Shown here in pieces: positions 10,518 to 20,340 of a DNA stretch of 64,000 nucleotides (position 1 is its first letter; each line of letters starts with the position of its first letter). Source of the stretch: Dendrobium chrysotoxum (lineage: Eukaryota; Streptophyta; Magnoliopsida; Asparagales; Orchidaceae). The notes below the pieces were generated by a model. The model was given only the letters and a program-made list of their open reading frames with translations. It made no database searches and had not been told where the DNA came from. The stretch lies in the NCBI GenBank assembly GCA_019925795.1, contig CM034315.1:33734446-33798445 (forward strand), written 5' to 3'. The translations under genes and the position numbers were made by a program.

Positions 10518-10874
10518 TGAAAGTTCGAAAGGGATGTTAAGCCCTAGTGAACTAGTCCCGAGGCTAACCAAGAGGGGGGGTGAATTGGTTATTTAAAAAT
10601 TTCACGATAACTACAAAAATCTTTTCGATACTTAGCAGCGGAAACAAGTAAACAATAACGAAAAGATCAACCAACGATATTCACCCAAGCAGTTTATATT
10701 GAAAAGTAAAATGCAAAACTGAATCAGAAAAGCAAACCAGATTTTATAGTGGTTCGGTCAACTTGACCTACGTCCACTCCCCGGAGCCTCCCCTCCGGGT
10801 ATTGCACTAAACGAAAGTGACTCTCCTTTTGCTCCCACAGCAAGGCGGAGAAGCCTGTACAAAACACCTCCTTT

Positions 10875-11022
10875 TCACCACACGGTGAGGCAGAGAACCC
10901 GACCTCCTTTCGCTTCCTCCTGAAGCGGGCAGAGAACCCACGAACTCCTTTCGCTTCCTCCTGAAGCGGGCAGAGAACCCACGAACTCCTTTCGCTTCCT
11001 CCTGAAGCGGGCAGAGAACCCG
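10875..11022 (-). repeat. Leader hairpin array with 41-bp tandem repeat (A 3' LTR)
   Basis: First hairpin TCACC/GGTGA (10875-10888), then three exact 41-bp units each with CGCTTC-CTCCT-GAAGCG (10911-10927, 10952-10968, 10993-11009) followed by GGCAGAGAACC. Located 230-370 nt downstream of the TATA box in sense. Confidence 0.85.
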
Positions 11023-11238
11023 AATCTTCTTGCTAACGATCCTCCCACGAAGAACACCGACTAGACGACAGACGACGAGCGGAGAAGACGACTCTGATCC
11101 GTGCTTGGAGCAACCTTAGTGAATCCCTCACTAACTCCCCCTCACAAGATCTCTTCTCTCTCTCCCAACTCTCTCTCTCTCTAGGATTTCTCAGGGAAGG
11201 AAGGCAGCAAAAGATTTTTCCAAATCTAGGAAAAAGTT

Positions 11239-11247
11239 CTTTTAAAG
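11239..11247 (-). promoter_or_regulatory. TATA-like box, A 3' LTR
   Basis: Reverse strand CTTTAAAAG, aligned with TATAAAAG in the C LTR, between the palindrome array and the CT-rich leader. Confidence 0.55.
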
Positions 11248-11289
11248 GAGGGCTTAAAACTTGCCCTAAATCTCAACTTGTCGGCCAAG

Positions 11290-11962
11290 ATCGTCCAGGA
11301 CGATCGGTAGATCGTCCTGTACGATCAGTTCAAATTCAGCTGTTTCAGCCTGGACGATCTGGCTCTTCTGGACGATCAGTAGAAAAAGTTGTTCATATCG
11401 TCCCGTACGATCTTGCGATCGTCCGGGACGATTAGTTCAAATTGAAGGAAATCGTCCAGAAGACAGTTCGGGTCGTCCAGAGAAATCTGTGCTGGACGAC
11501 CAAAAAATGACTTGATCGTCCCGGACGATAGGGTAATCGTCCTGTACGATTAGTTCAAAAAGGCCCCAAATCGTCCTGTACATAGTTCTGGACGTACAGC
11601 TGAAATGCACAAGACGATCACGATCGTCCGGGACGATCCTGCGATCGTCCAGGACGATGTGATCGTATCAATTAAACATTAATTGCTTTCCTTAATTACC
11701 AGACTAATTTAGGCATGATTGTAGTGCATCGTCCAGGACGATACACGTATCGTCCGGGACGATCAGACCAAAATACTTAAAATAAAACTTGCCTAACTTA
11801 ATCTGGCGGCTGGAAATTTCTGATTTGAGCATATCATCCCGTACGATCCAAAGATCGTCCAGGACGATCTGCTTAATCAGACCCTCTTAACTTAGTCGCC
11901 CTAATTAGGGTTTCTGTTTTAACTGGATCGTCCAGGACGATGCTACTATCGTCCAGGACGAT
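11290..11962 (-). repeat. Seven palindrome pairs, GTCC-type, A 3' LTR
   Basis: Pairs of 15-bp palindromes (consensus ATCGTCCNGGACGAT, some with GTAC in one arm) each separated by exactly 6 nt. Pairs start at 11290, 11397, 11515, 11623, 11728, 11833 and 11927, so they recur about every 94-118 bp. Spacers differ in sequence. YAGTTCAAA often follows a pair. Confidence 0.93.
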
Positions 11963-12215
11963 CTGAACAAAATTTTAACAGAAACTCTAATTCACTCAAT
12001 CTCTCTCCCTGAGTGTGTGTGTGCAAGGTTACTTAGCTAGGGAATCAGTTACATTACAATTGACTCAATAAAAGAAAAAAAATCATACATTTGACACACT
12101 TGGACCCGATCTTGAGTTGGCTTGAGTGGCTCGCGGTCTTTTGTGCCTGAAACATATTAGCCAAGCAAAACACACTGGAAACATGTTTGTCATCATCAAA
12201 ACCAGATTTGCAACA

Positions 12216-12232
12216 ATCTCCCCCTTTTTGAT
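12216..12232 (-). other. Polypurine tract of element A
   Basis: Reverse strand CATCAAAAAGGGGGAGAT immediately before TGTTGCAAATC of the 3' LTR. Confidence 0.9.
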
Positions 12233-12389
12233 GATGGCAAACATTTGTAAATTAGTCTGAACACAAAGGTAAACTAGCAGATCAAACAAAACAAACATTT
12301 TTTTTTTTTTTAATTTTCATTTAACGGCTCAAACAATACAGAAAACATGAAATAGAAAACAGAAACAGACACGACACGACTACAACTGA

Positions 12390-12418
12390 CTCCCCCTTTT
12401 GACATCACAAAAAGGAGG
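12390..12418 (-). other. Second purine tract / hairpin (A)
   Basis: Reverse strand has AAAAGGGGGAG (12390-12400) facing a CTCCTTTTTG arm, giving an imperfect hairpin over GTGATGT. About 175 bp inside the real PPT. Same motif in the other elements. Confidence 0.55.
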
Positions 12419-12833
12419 AGGGAGAAACATAAACACGGAAATAAAACATAAAATAAAACAAATACAGAACAACAACAAAACAGGAAAATCAGAATTTTTC
12501 CTTGATTTTAGATTCAAAAACCAATGAGAGGACGATTGACAGCGCTGAAATCCAAAAAGGTTGGAAACAATCAACTTTCGTAACTCTGACCCCGGGCACC
12601 TTATCGATGTAAGCCTCTTTCAAAACAAAAATCCGATTCAGAAGAAAAGACATTAGATTTGAAAAGAGATCCTTTCAAGCCTCATTCCAGAAAAATATCT
12701 GATATAATAGTGTTACAAAGTAAAAAATCAGAAATCAAGATTTTCAAACTCAAGCTTTTTGAACGTATTAAGTGACACACGAGTTTTTTTTTTTAAGACA
12801 TTTAAAGATCTGAAAGAGAAGAAAGCTTAGGTT

Positions 12834-12992
12834 GGGCTCATTTTGTGCCTCTTTTTTTTTTCAATTTATTTGGCGCACTGCGCATCTTTTGATTTTTTGA
12901 TACACTTTGTGTATTTGGCATTTTCGCATCTTTTCAGTTTTGGGCTCATTTTATGCCTCTTTTTCAATTTGGTTGGCGCACTGCGCATCTTT
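12834..12992 (-). repeat. Array of small palindromes before the PPT (A)
   Basis: Repeating short palindromes with different arms: GCGCACTGCGC, ATACACTTTGTGTAT, and GGGCTCATTTTGTGCC-like units at both ends. They are separated by T-rich ATCTTTTNNTTT. Counterparts are 23731-23896 and 62800-62945. Confidence 0.65.
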
Positions 12993-13707
12993 TGTAAGCT
13001 TTCTCCTTTTCATAATCATTAAAGAGTCTCAGCTGTGAATCCATCTTCCAGACATAGGAGATGACTCTCCACAGTAGGGAAGAATGATTCACAAAACAAA
13101 AAAACCACACATCATATGATAAATGCAATCACTTGGTTTTAGAAAATCAAACTAATGACTCAAGACTTTGAAAAACACTATTGATATGAGGCAGATTACT
13201 GTAGGAAGATAAAATAATCTCTATTTCAAAAAACTAACATTTTAATTTTGAAGAAGATTTTTATCCAAAAGAAACCATACACCAGTAAAGGAGTTAGAGG
13301 AAGAGAAACAATCATCAATGTTTCTTCCCTTTAACAGGTTCAGTGGAATCAATCACTGCTTACCAGCTTCCAAATCAAAACAAGGTAAAAACTCCCAGTC
13401 AGAAATTCAGATTATCAGAAGTAGTGAGCGGTGATCAGATTTTGAAAAATATAAAAAAAACAGGTAGAAAATCATAGCAAAGTAAATACTCAAATCAAAC
13501 TAACAATAAGGCTAAAACAGAAATTAGCAGAAGAAATAAAATCAACTGAAAATAAAATAATCAAGGCAAAAACTAACTAACAGGAATCAGAAATCACAAT
13601 ACAAAAACTAACAAACATAAATCAGAAAACAGAATACAAAAAAAAAAAACTAACTAGCAGAAATCAGAATACCAATCATAACAATCATAAATCAGCCGTC
13701 ATCAGAA

Positions 13708-16700
13708 TCAAGCATTTATATCAATCACTCCTAATCTGGTTCTCAAAATGCTGAATGAGTCAAAGGCCAGTGGTTTAGTGAATATGTCAGCCAGCTGATT
13801 TTCAGTTGCTACATGATGTAGCTCAATGTCCCCTTTTGTAACATGGTCCCTAATGAAGTGATGCCTAATGTCAATGTGTTTGGTCCTAGAATGTTGGATT
13901 GGATTCTAAGAGATACAGATGGCACTAGTATTATCACACAGAACAGAAATTGTGCCAACAGGTACTCCTAAATCCAAGACTTGCTGCTTCAACCAAAGAA
14001 CTTGGGCCACACAACTTCCTAAGGCAATGTACTCAGCTTCAGCAGTGGAAAGTGCAACTGAGTTCTGTTTTCTACTGGACCAGGAGACTAACGACTTTCC
14101 TATGAATTGACAAGTCCCAGAGGTACTCTTCCTATCCACCCTACACCCCGCAAAGTCAGAGTCAGAATATCCAATGATCTCAAAAGAGGTGCTGTGCCTA
14201 GGGTACCAAATTCCTAGGTTTGGGGTCCCTAAAAGATATCTAAGAATTCTCTTAACAGCAGTCAGGTGGGACTCTTTAGGATCAGCCTGAAACCTAGCAC
14301 AAAGACAGACACTAAACATGATATCGGGTCGGCTAGCAGTCAGGTAAAGCAGTGAACCTATTATCCCTCTATACTTCTTCTGATCAACAGATTTTCCATT
14401 TGAATCCTTATCTAACTGAACTGAGGAGGGCATGAGAGTATTGATTGGTTTGGCTTTGTCCATTTCATATTTCTTCAAAATGTCCTTAGTATATTTTGAT
14501 TGATTGAGAAAAGTTCCATCTTCCATTTGCCTTATGCTAAACCCCAAAAAGTAGGACAATTCTCCCATCATACTCATCTCAAACTCTTTACTCATTGTTT
14601 TAGAAAACTCTTCACATAAGTATTTATCAGAAGATCCAAAAATTATATCATCAACATAGATCTGGACAATGAGTAAGTCATCTCCTAATCTCCTCAGAAA
14701 AAGGGTAGTGTCTACGCTCCCCTTAACAAACTCTCTTTCTAACAGGAATGTGCTAAGCCTCTCATACCAAGCTCTGGGTGCATGTTTCAATCCATATAAG
14801 GCCTTTTTTAATTTATAGACATGACTTGGATATTGGGAACTCTCAAAACCTGGGGGTTGTTCTACAAAAACATCTTCTTTAATTACCCCATTTAAAAAGG
14901 CACTCTTGACATCCATTTGAAACAGCTTAAATCCCTTATAACAGGCAAAGGCTAGTAGCACTCTAATGGCTTCCAATCGAGCTACAGGGGCAAAAGTTTC
15001 CTCAAAATCTATCCCTTCTATCTGATTATACCCCTTAGCCACCAATCTTGCCTTATTTCTCACCACCACACCAGAATCATTCATCTTATTCTTAAAGACC
15101 CACTTGGTTCCCACAATACTTTGGTTTCTAGGTCTTTCTACTAACTCCCAAACATCATTCCTTACAAATTGATTCAATTCTTCCTGCATAGCTAAAATCC
15201 AAAACTCATCCGACAAGGCTTGATTGATGTTGGTGGGTTCACTCATTGAGATAAAGGCAGAATGGTTTACTTCCTTCCTAAGTCCATGCCTAGTCCTAAC
15301 ACCTTCAGAAGGGTCTCCTAAGATCAGTTCTTTAGGATGACTCGAAGAATATCTCCAATCTCTAGGCAATGGGGTTTGAGGTTCTACCCTTTCCTCCAAA
15401 TTTGTATTTCCAACTCCTTGGGTAACCTCAACAATCTCTTCATCTTCTACTTCAGATCTAGACTCCTTAGGATCAGATTCATCAAACACTACATGGGTTG
15501 TTTCTTCCACCACCAAAGTCCTCCTATTGAACACCCTAAAGGATTTCCCCACACTTGAATATCCTAAGAACACTCCTTCATCAGATTTGGGGTCAAATTT
15601 TCCTAAGGGTGACTTCCCGTTGTTTAGAATGAAAACCTTACAGCCAAAGACATGGAGGTGGGACAGATTTGGAGTTCTACCCTTAATGATCTCATAAGGT
15701 GTCTTGTTCAGCTTGACTCTCACAATTACCCTATTCAGCACATAACAGGCAGTGTTCACCGCTTCAGCCCAAAAGTATTTTGGAAGTGAATACTCGGCAA
15801 GCATGGCTCTAGCGGCTTCCACTAAGGTCCTGTTCTTCCTTTCAGCTACCCCGTTCTGCTGAGGGGTCCTAGGAGCTGAAAAATTGTGACTAATCCCATG
15901 ATTCTCACAAAAACTTCCAAATCTTTCATTTTCAAACTCCCCTCCGTGATCACTATGGATGGTAATAATCTCACATCCTAACTTCTTCTGAATCCAAGTA
16001 GAGAAAGATCTAAACTCATCAAATGACTCAGATTTGTGTGACAAAAACTTAACCCAAGTGAACCTTGAATAATCATCAACAATCACAAAACCATAGACTC
16101 TCCCCCCTAAGCTGGCAGTGCTAATGGGTCCAAAGAGGTCCATGTGAAGAACTTCTAAAGGTCTAGAGGTGCTAATGTCCTTAACTGAGTGAAAAGAGGA
16201 CTGGACTTGCTTCCCCAACTGACAGGCACCACACAGGTGATCCTTAGTGAACTTAAGCTTGGGCACACCTCTAACTAAGTCCTTTTGGGTGACTCTCCTA
16301 AGGATTTTCATACTGGCATGACACAATCTCCTATGCCATAACCAAGACTCATCAGCAGCAGTTTTTAAGCAAATTGAATTATCAGATTTGATGCTACTTA
16401 CATCCAGCTTGTAGACGTTGTTGATCCTTTGCCCCTGCAAAACAACTTCATCATTTAAGCTTAAAATGCAGCCAGTGGGCAGGAATTTGATGCTGTATCC
16501 CTTGTCGCAGAGTTGACTGATGCTCAGCAGGTTGTGTTTCAGTCCATCTACAAGCAAAACATTATCAATCATAAAGTTCTTTGAATCACCAATCATACCT
16601 GTGCCTACCACCTTCCTAGTGGTGTTATCTCCAAGTGTAACCTTGCCTCCAGCTCTGGCCTCCAGCGAAATGAACTGATTTGCATCTCCAGTCATATGTC

Positions 16701-16758
16701 TAGAACATCCGCTGTCCAGGTACCACATGCTCTCACGAGGTCTTGTGTGAGAGCACAC
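13708..16758 (-). pseudogene. pol: Pol polyprotein of element A, one stop codon
   Basis: One frame of 1017 codons ending at TGA 13708-13710 (GVIDINA). The frame opens after a TAG; WYLDSGCSRHMTG marks the protease DSG, near residue 15. Integrase has the HHCC region (WHRRLCHASM...CGACQ), HMDLFGP, IHSDHGGEFEN and VAERKNRT (the D, D, E residues). RT has GTKWVFKNKM, FQMDVKSAFLNG and YVDD at 14647-14658. RNase H has YSDSDFAG and STAEAEY. A single TAG at 13906-13908 replaces a Lys codon (ICIS-K-NPIQHS in relatives), removing the last 66 codons of RNase H. All other catalytic motifs are intact. It is in a different frame from gag. Confidence 0.96.
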
Positions 16759-16769
16759 CTACAAAATCA

Positions 16770-18581
16770 TCAAATGTCAGTCTTAGGAACCCAAACAGGT
16801 TTGGGTTCCATCTTATGAAAAGAAGAATGCGATGCATGTGTGCTGTGCTGTGCAACAGGTAGTTTGGGTCTCCACACCCAATGTGTACTACGGTGAACAG
16901 TACAAGTGTGTGATATGTGTCCTAACATGCCACATGAAAAACATCTAACACCAGGAAAAGGATTAACTAAACGTCGTGAGTGATAGTGCCTCTTCCTAGT
17001 AGTGTATGAAACATGCTTTGAAGAACTTGCAACAGAATTTTTAAAAGGTGGCGGTGCATAAAATTGTTCAAAAGTAGGCGGTGTTTTGTTATTTTCAAAA
17101 GAACTGATTTTCACTTTCAAAAACTCAATGTGTTTGTTTAAACTTCCAATTTCAAACGTTTTTGCACTTTCAGTACTTTCTAACTCAGATGCCAAATCAT
17201 TCACTTTCTTAAAAGCAAGTTCTAATTCAACATGCGCTGTTTTTAACAAGTTATGCTCAACAATTAAATCAGAATGCTTTTTATTCAGTTCATCAAACTC
17301 ATCTAGTAAAGACATGTGATTGCTATCAATGGTGGAATGATCCTTAATCAACACTTCATGCTCTTTTTGCAAAGTCAGATAATCTAGTTTCAAACTAGCA
17401 TGGGTTTTCTTAAGCTTCCTATACGATGTATGAATCTTTTCAGAAACTTCAAATAACTGATCGTAAGTAAGCTCACATACCTCTTCCTGGTCGGACTGAC
17501 CAGGGTGATCATCCGCCATCAGACACAAGTTTGTTTCCTCCTCTTCAGCTTCAGTCTCAGAAGAGTCGGATGCAGAGTCTGCCCAGAACGCCTTCTGAAT
17601 CCGCTTCTTGTCCTTTCTGTACTTTGGTTTCTCCTCACCCTTCTCCTTGCTTGAGTGAGCTTTAAGTGTTGGACAATCAGCCTTTATGTGTCCAGGCTTC
17701 CTGCATTCAAAACAAACCGATTCAGATGAACCCTTAAAGTTTTTATTGAACTTACCCTTGTTTCACTTCTGATGGTTCTTATGTTTCTTCCTTAGAAAGC
17801 TTTTGAATTGCCTTGTGATTAAGGCAACATCATCGCTATCAGACCCGGAAGTGCTAGCATCTGAATCTTTGGCCTTTAGTGCCACTGTCTTCTCTTTCTT
17901 GCGTTCACCTGCATCAAGTTGCCTTTGGTTCACCCCTTGCTCGTAAGCAATGAGTGATCCAAGTAAGCTGTCAATAGAGTAAGTATTTAAATCTTTGGAT
18001 TCAGTAATAGCAGTAATCTTAGCATCATAAGAAGCAGGCAAACATCTAAGAATCTTGTTCACTCTTTCGTAGTTGGTAAGTTCTCTACCTAAAGCATGCA
18101 AAGAGGTAACAATCTGAGTGAACCTTGTGTACATTTCTGAAATAGTCTCACTAGGTTTCATGCGAAAAAGTTCGTAATCATGTAACAAGATGTTTAACCT
18201 AGACTGTTTGACTTCAGTTATACCTTCATATGTTATACATAATCTATCCCAAATCTCTTTTCCCGTTGTACAAGTAGAAACACGCATATAGTCCTCAGAT
18301 TTTAAAGCACAAAAGAAACAGTTCAAACATTTGGCATTTAACTGTGCTAAATCACGATCATCAAACGTCCAATCAGCAAACGGTAATTCAGTTTTCACAT
18401 TGTTAACCATTCGAAAAGGTGGTTCGTATCCGTCCTTAACTAACATCCACATGCGATAATCGATAGACTGAAGAAAAGTAGACATGCGTGTTTTCCAAAA
18501 ATCAAATGGAATGTTATCAAACAACGGTGGTCTAGTTATAGAATAACCTTCAGCAGTATTACGATTGTTACAGTTAGCCAT
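16770..18581 (-). pseudogene. gag: Gag of element A, one nonsense codon
   Basis: A frame of 604 codons from ATG 18579-18581. One TGA at 17763-17765 (residue 273) replaces the Trp codon TGG seen in D (QKW.KGK). The N-terminal half (residues 1-170) resembles the UBN2/copia Gag domain. CCHC knuckle 1, CFECRKPGHIKADC, is at about 290-303; an acidic linker follows; a long Lys/Leu-rich coiled coil is at about 380-500; knuckle 2, CFSCGMLGHISHTC, is at about 547-560. The end is WVPKTDI followed by TGA TGA. Its length equals C Gag exactly. Read through the stop, it would be a complete particle protein. Confidence 0.96.
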
Positions 18582-18623
18582 TGGATCAAATTCAAAAGTT
18601 TTTAAACAGAAATTTTGAATCCC

Positions 18624-18635
18624 TCTCTGATACCA
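18624..18635 (-). other. Primer binding site of element A
   Basis: Reverse strand TGGTATCAGAGA, two bases from the 5' LTR; 11 of 12 match the initiator Met-tRNA site. Confidence 0.88.
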
Positions 18636-18637
18636 CT

Positions 18638-20335
18638 TGAAAGTTCGAAAGGGATGTTAAGCCCTAGTGAACTAGTCCCGAGGCTAACCAAGAGGGGGGG
18701 TGAATTGGTTATTTAAAAATTTCACGATAACTACAAAAATCTTTTCGATACTTAGCAGCGGAAACAAGTAAACAATAACGAAAAGATCAACCAACGATAT
18801 TCACCCAAGCAGTTTATATTGAAAAGTAAAATGCAAAACTGAATCAGAAAAGCAAACCAGATTTTATAGTGGTTCGGTCAACTTGACCTACGTCCACTCC
18901 CCGGAGCCTCCCCTCCGGGTATTGCACTAAACGAAAGTGACTCTCCTTTTGCTCCCACAGCAAGGCGGAGAAGCCTGTACAAAACACCTCCTTTTCACCA
19001 CACGGTGAGGCAGAGAACCCGACCTCCTTTCGCTTCCTCCTGAAGCGGGCAGAGAACCCACGAACTCCTTTCGCTTCCTCCTGAAGCGGGCAGAGAACCC
19101 ACGAACTCCTTTCGCTTCCTCCTGAAGCGGGCAGAGAACCCGGATCTTCTTGCTAACGATCCTCCCACGAAGAACACCGACTAGACGACAGACGACGAGC
19201 GGAGAAGACGACTCTGATCCGTGCTTGGAGCAACCTTAGTGAATCCCTCACTAACTCCCCCTCACAAGATCTCTTCTCTCTCTCCCAACTCTCTCTCTCT
19301 CTAGGATTTCTCAGGGAAGGAAGGCAGCAAAAGATTTTTCCAAATCTAGGAAAAAGTTCTTTTAAAGGAGGGCTTAAAACTTGCCCTAAATCTCAACTTG
19401 TCGGCCAAGATCGTCCAGGACGATCGGTAGATCGTCCTGTACGATCAGTTCAAATTCAGCTGTTTCAGCCTGGACGATCTGGCTCTTCTGGACGATCAGT
19501 AGAAAAAGTTGTTCATATCGTCCCGTACGATCTTGCGATCGTCCGGGACGATTAGTTCAAATTGAAGGAAATCGTCCAGAAGATAGTTCGGGTCGTCCAG
19601 AGAAATCTGTGCTGGACGACCAAAAAATGACTTGATCGTCCCGGACGATAGGGTAATCGTCCGGTACGATTAGTTCAAAAAGGCCCCAAATCGTCCTGTA
19701 CATAGTTCTGGACGTACAGCTGAAATGCACAAGACGATCACGATCGTCCGGGACGATCCTGCGATCGTCCAGGACGATGTGATCGTATCAATTAAACATT
19801 AATTGCTTTCCTTAATTACCAGACTAATTTAGGCATGATTGTAGTGCATCGTCCAGGACGATACACGTATCGTCCGGGACGATCAGACCAAAATACTTAA
19901 AATAAAACTTGCCTAACTTAATCTGGCGGCTGGAAATTTCTGATTTGAGCATATCGTCCCGTACGATCCAAAGATCGTCCAGGACGATCTGCTTAATCAG
20001 ACCCTCTTAACTTAGTCGCCCTAATTAGGGTTTCTGTTTTAACTGGATCGTCCAGGACGATGCTACTATCGTCCAGGACGATCTGAACAAAATTTTAACA
20101 GAAACTCTAATTCACTCAATCTCTCTCCCTGAGTGTGTGTGTGCAAGGTTACTTAGCTAGGGAATCAGTTACATTACAATTGACTCAATAAAAGAAAAAA
20201 AATCATACATTTGACACACTTGGACCCGATCTTGAGTTGGCTTGAGTGGCTCGCGGTCTTTTGTGCCTGAAACATATTAGCCAAGCAAAACACACTGGAA
20301 ACATGTTTGTCATCATCAAAACCAGATTTGCAACA
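18638..20335 (-). repeat. Element A 5' LTR
   Basis: 1698 bp, about 99.8% identical to 10518-12215. It contains the functional promoter position: palindrome pairs 19410-20082, TATA-like box 19359-19367, hairpin array 18995-19142. Confidence 0.96.
19359..19367 (-). promoter_or_regulatory. TATA-like box of element A promoter (5' LTR)
   Basis: Reverse strand CTTTAAAAG. Transcription of gag-pol would start about 30 nt downstream and run left through the hairpin array. Confidence 0.55.
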
Positions 20336-20340
20336 CGTCC
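20336..20340. repeat. Target-site duplication CGTCC, right copy
   Basis: Mate of 10513-10517. Confidence 0.95.

Larger units (their letters stand above)
10518..12215 (-). repeat. Element A 3' LTR
   Basis: TGAAAGTTCG...TTTGCAACA on the + strand. It contains a 7-G tract near 10574, a hairpin array 10875-11022, a TATA-like box 11239-11247 and a palindrome array 11290-11962. Confidence 0.96.
12233..13707 (-). other. 3' non-coding region of element A
   Basis: 1.47 kb between the pol stop and the PPT with no supported ORF on either strand. It holds the second purine tract (12390-12420), a small hairpin array (12834-12992) and A-rich sequence near 13430-13690. Closely related sequence is in C (23062-24581) and D (62154-63685), so it is an inherited part of this subfamily. 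Confidence 0.8.
10518..20335 (-). mobile_element. Ty1/copia SIRE-type element A, youngest, nearly intact
   Basis: A 9818-bp minus-strand element with two 1698-bp LTRs, PPT, pol, gag and PBS, flanked by CGTCC duplications and inserted in the 5' LTR of B. LTRs differ at about four positions by eye (near 10998, 11464, 11543 and 11835 against their mates 8120 bp on). Gag has one stop, pol has one stop. It has no ORF3; 1.47 kb of non-coding DNA sits between pol and PPT. Confidence 0.96.

Noticed and set aside
11290..11962. CRISPR-like look of regularly spaced short palindromes
   Set aside because: Spacers are 6 nt, the setting is a plant LTR and there are no cas genes.
16741..16775. Programmed frameshift between gag and pol
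   Set aside because: Pol frame contains a TAG after the gag stop and no slippery site is present, so simple shifting cannot join them.
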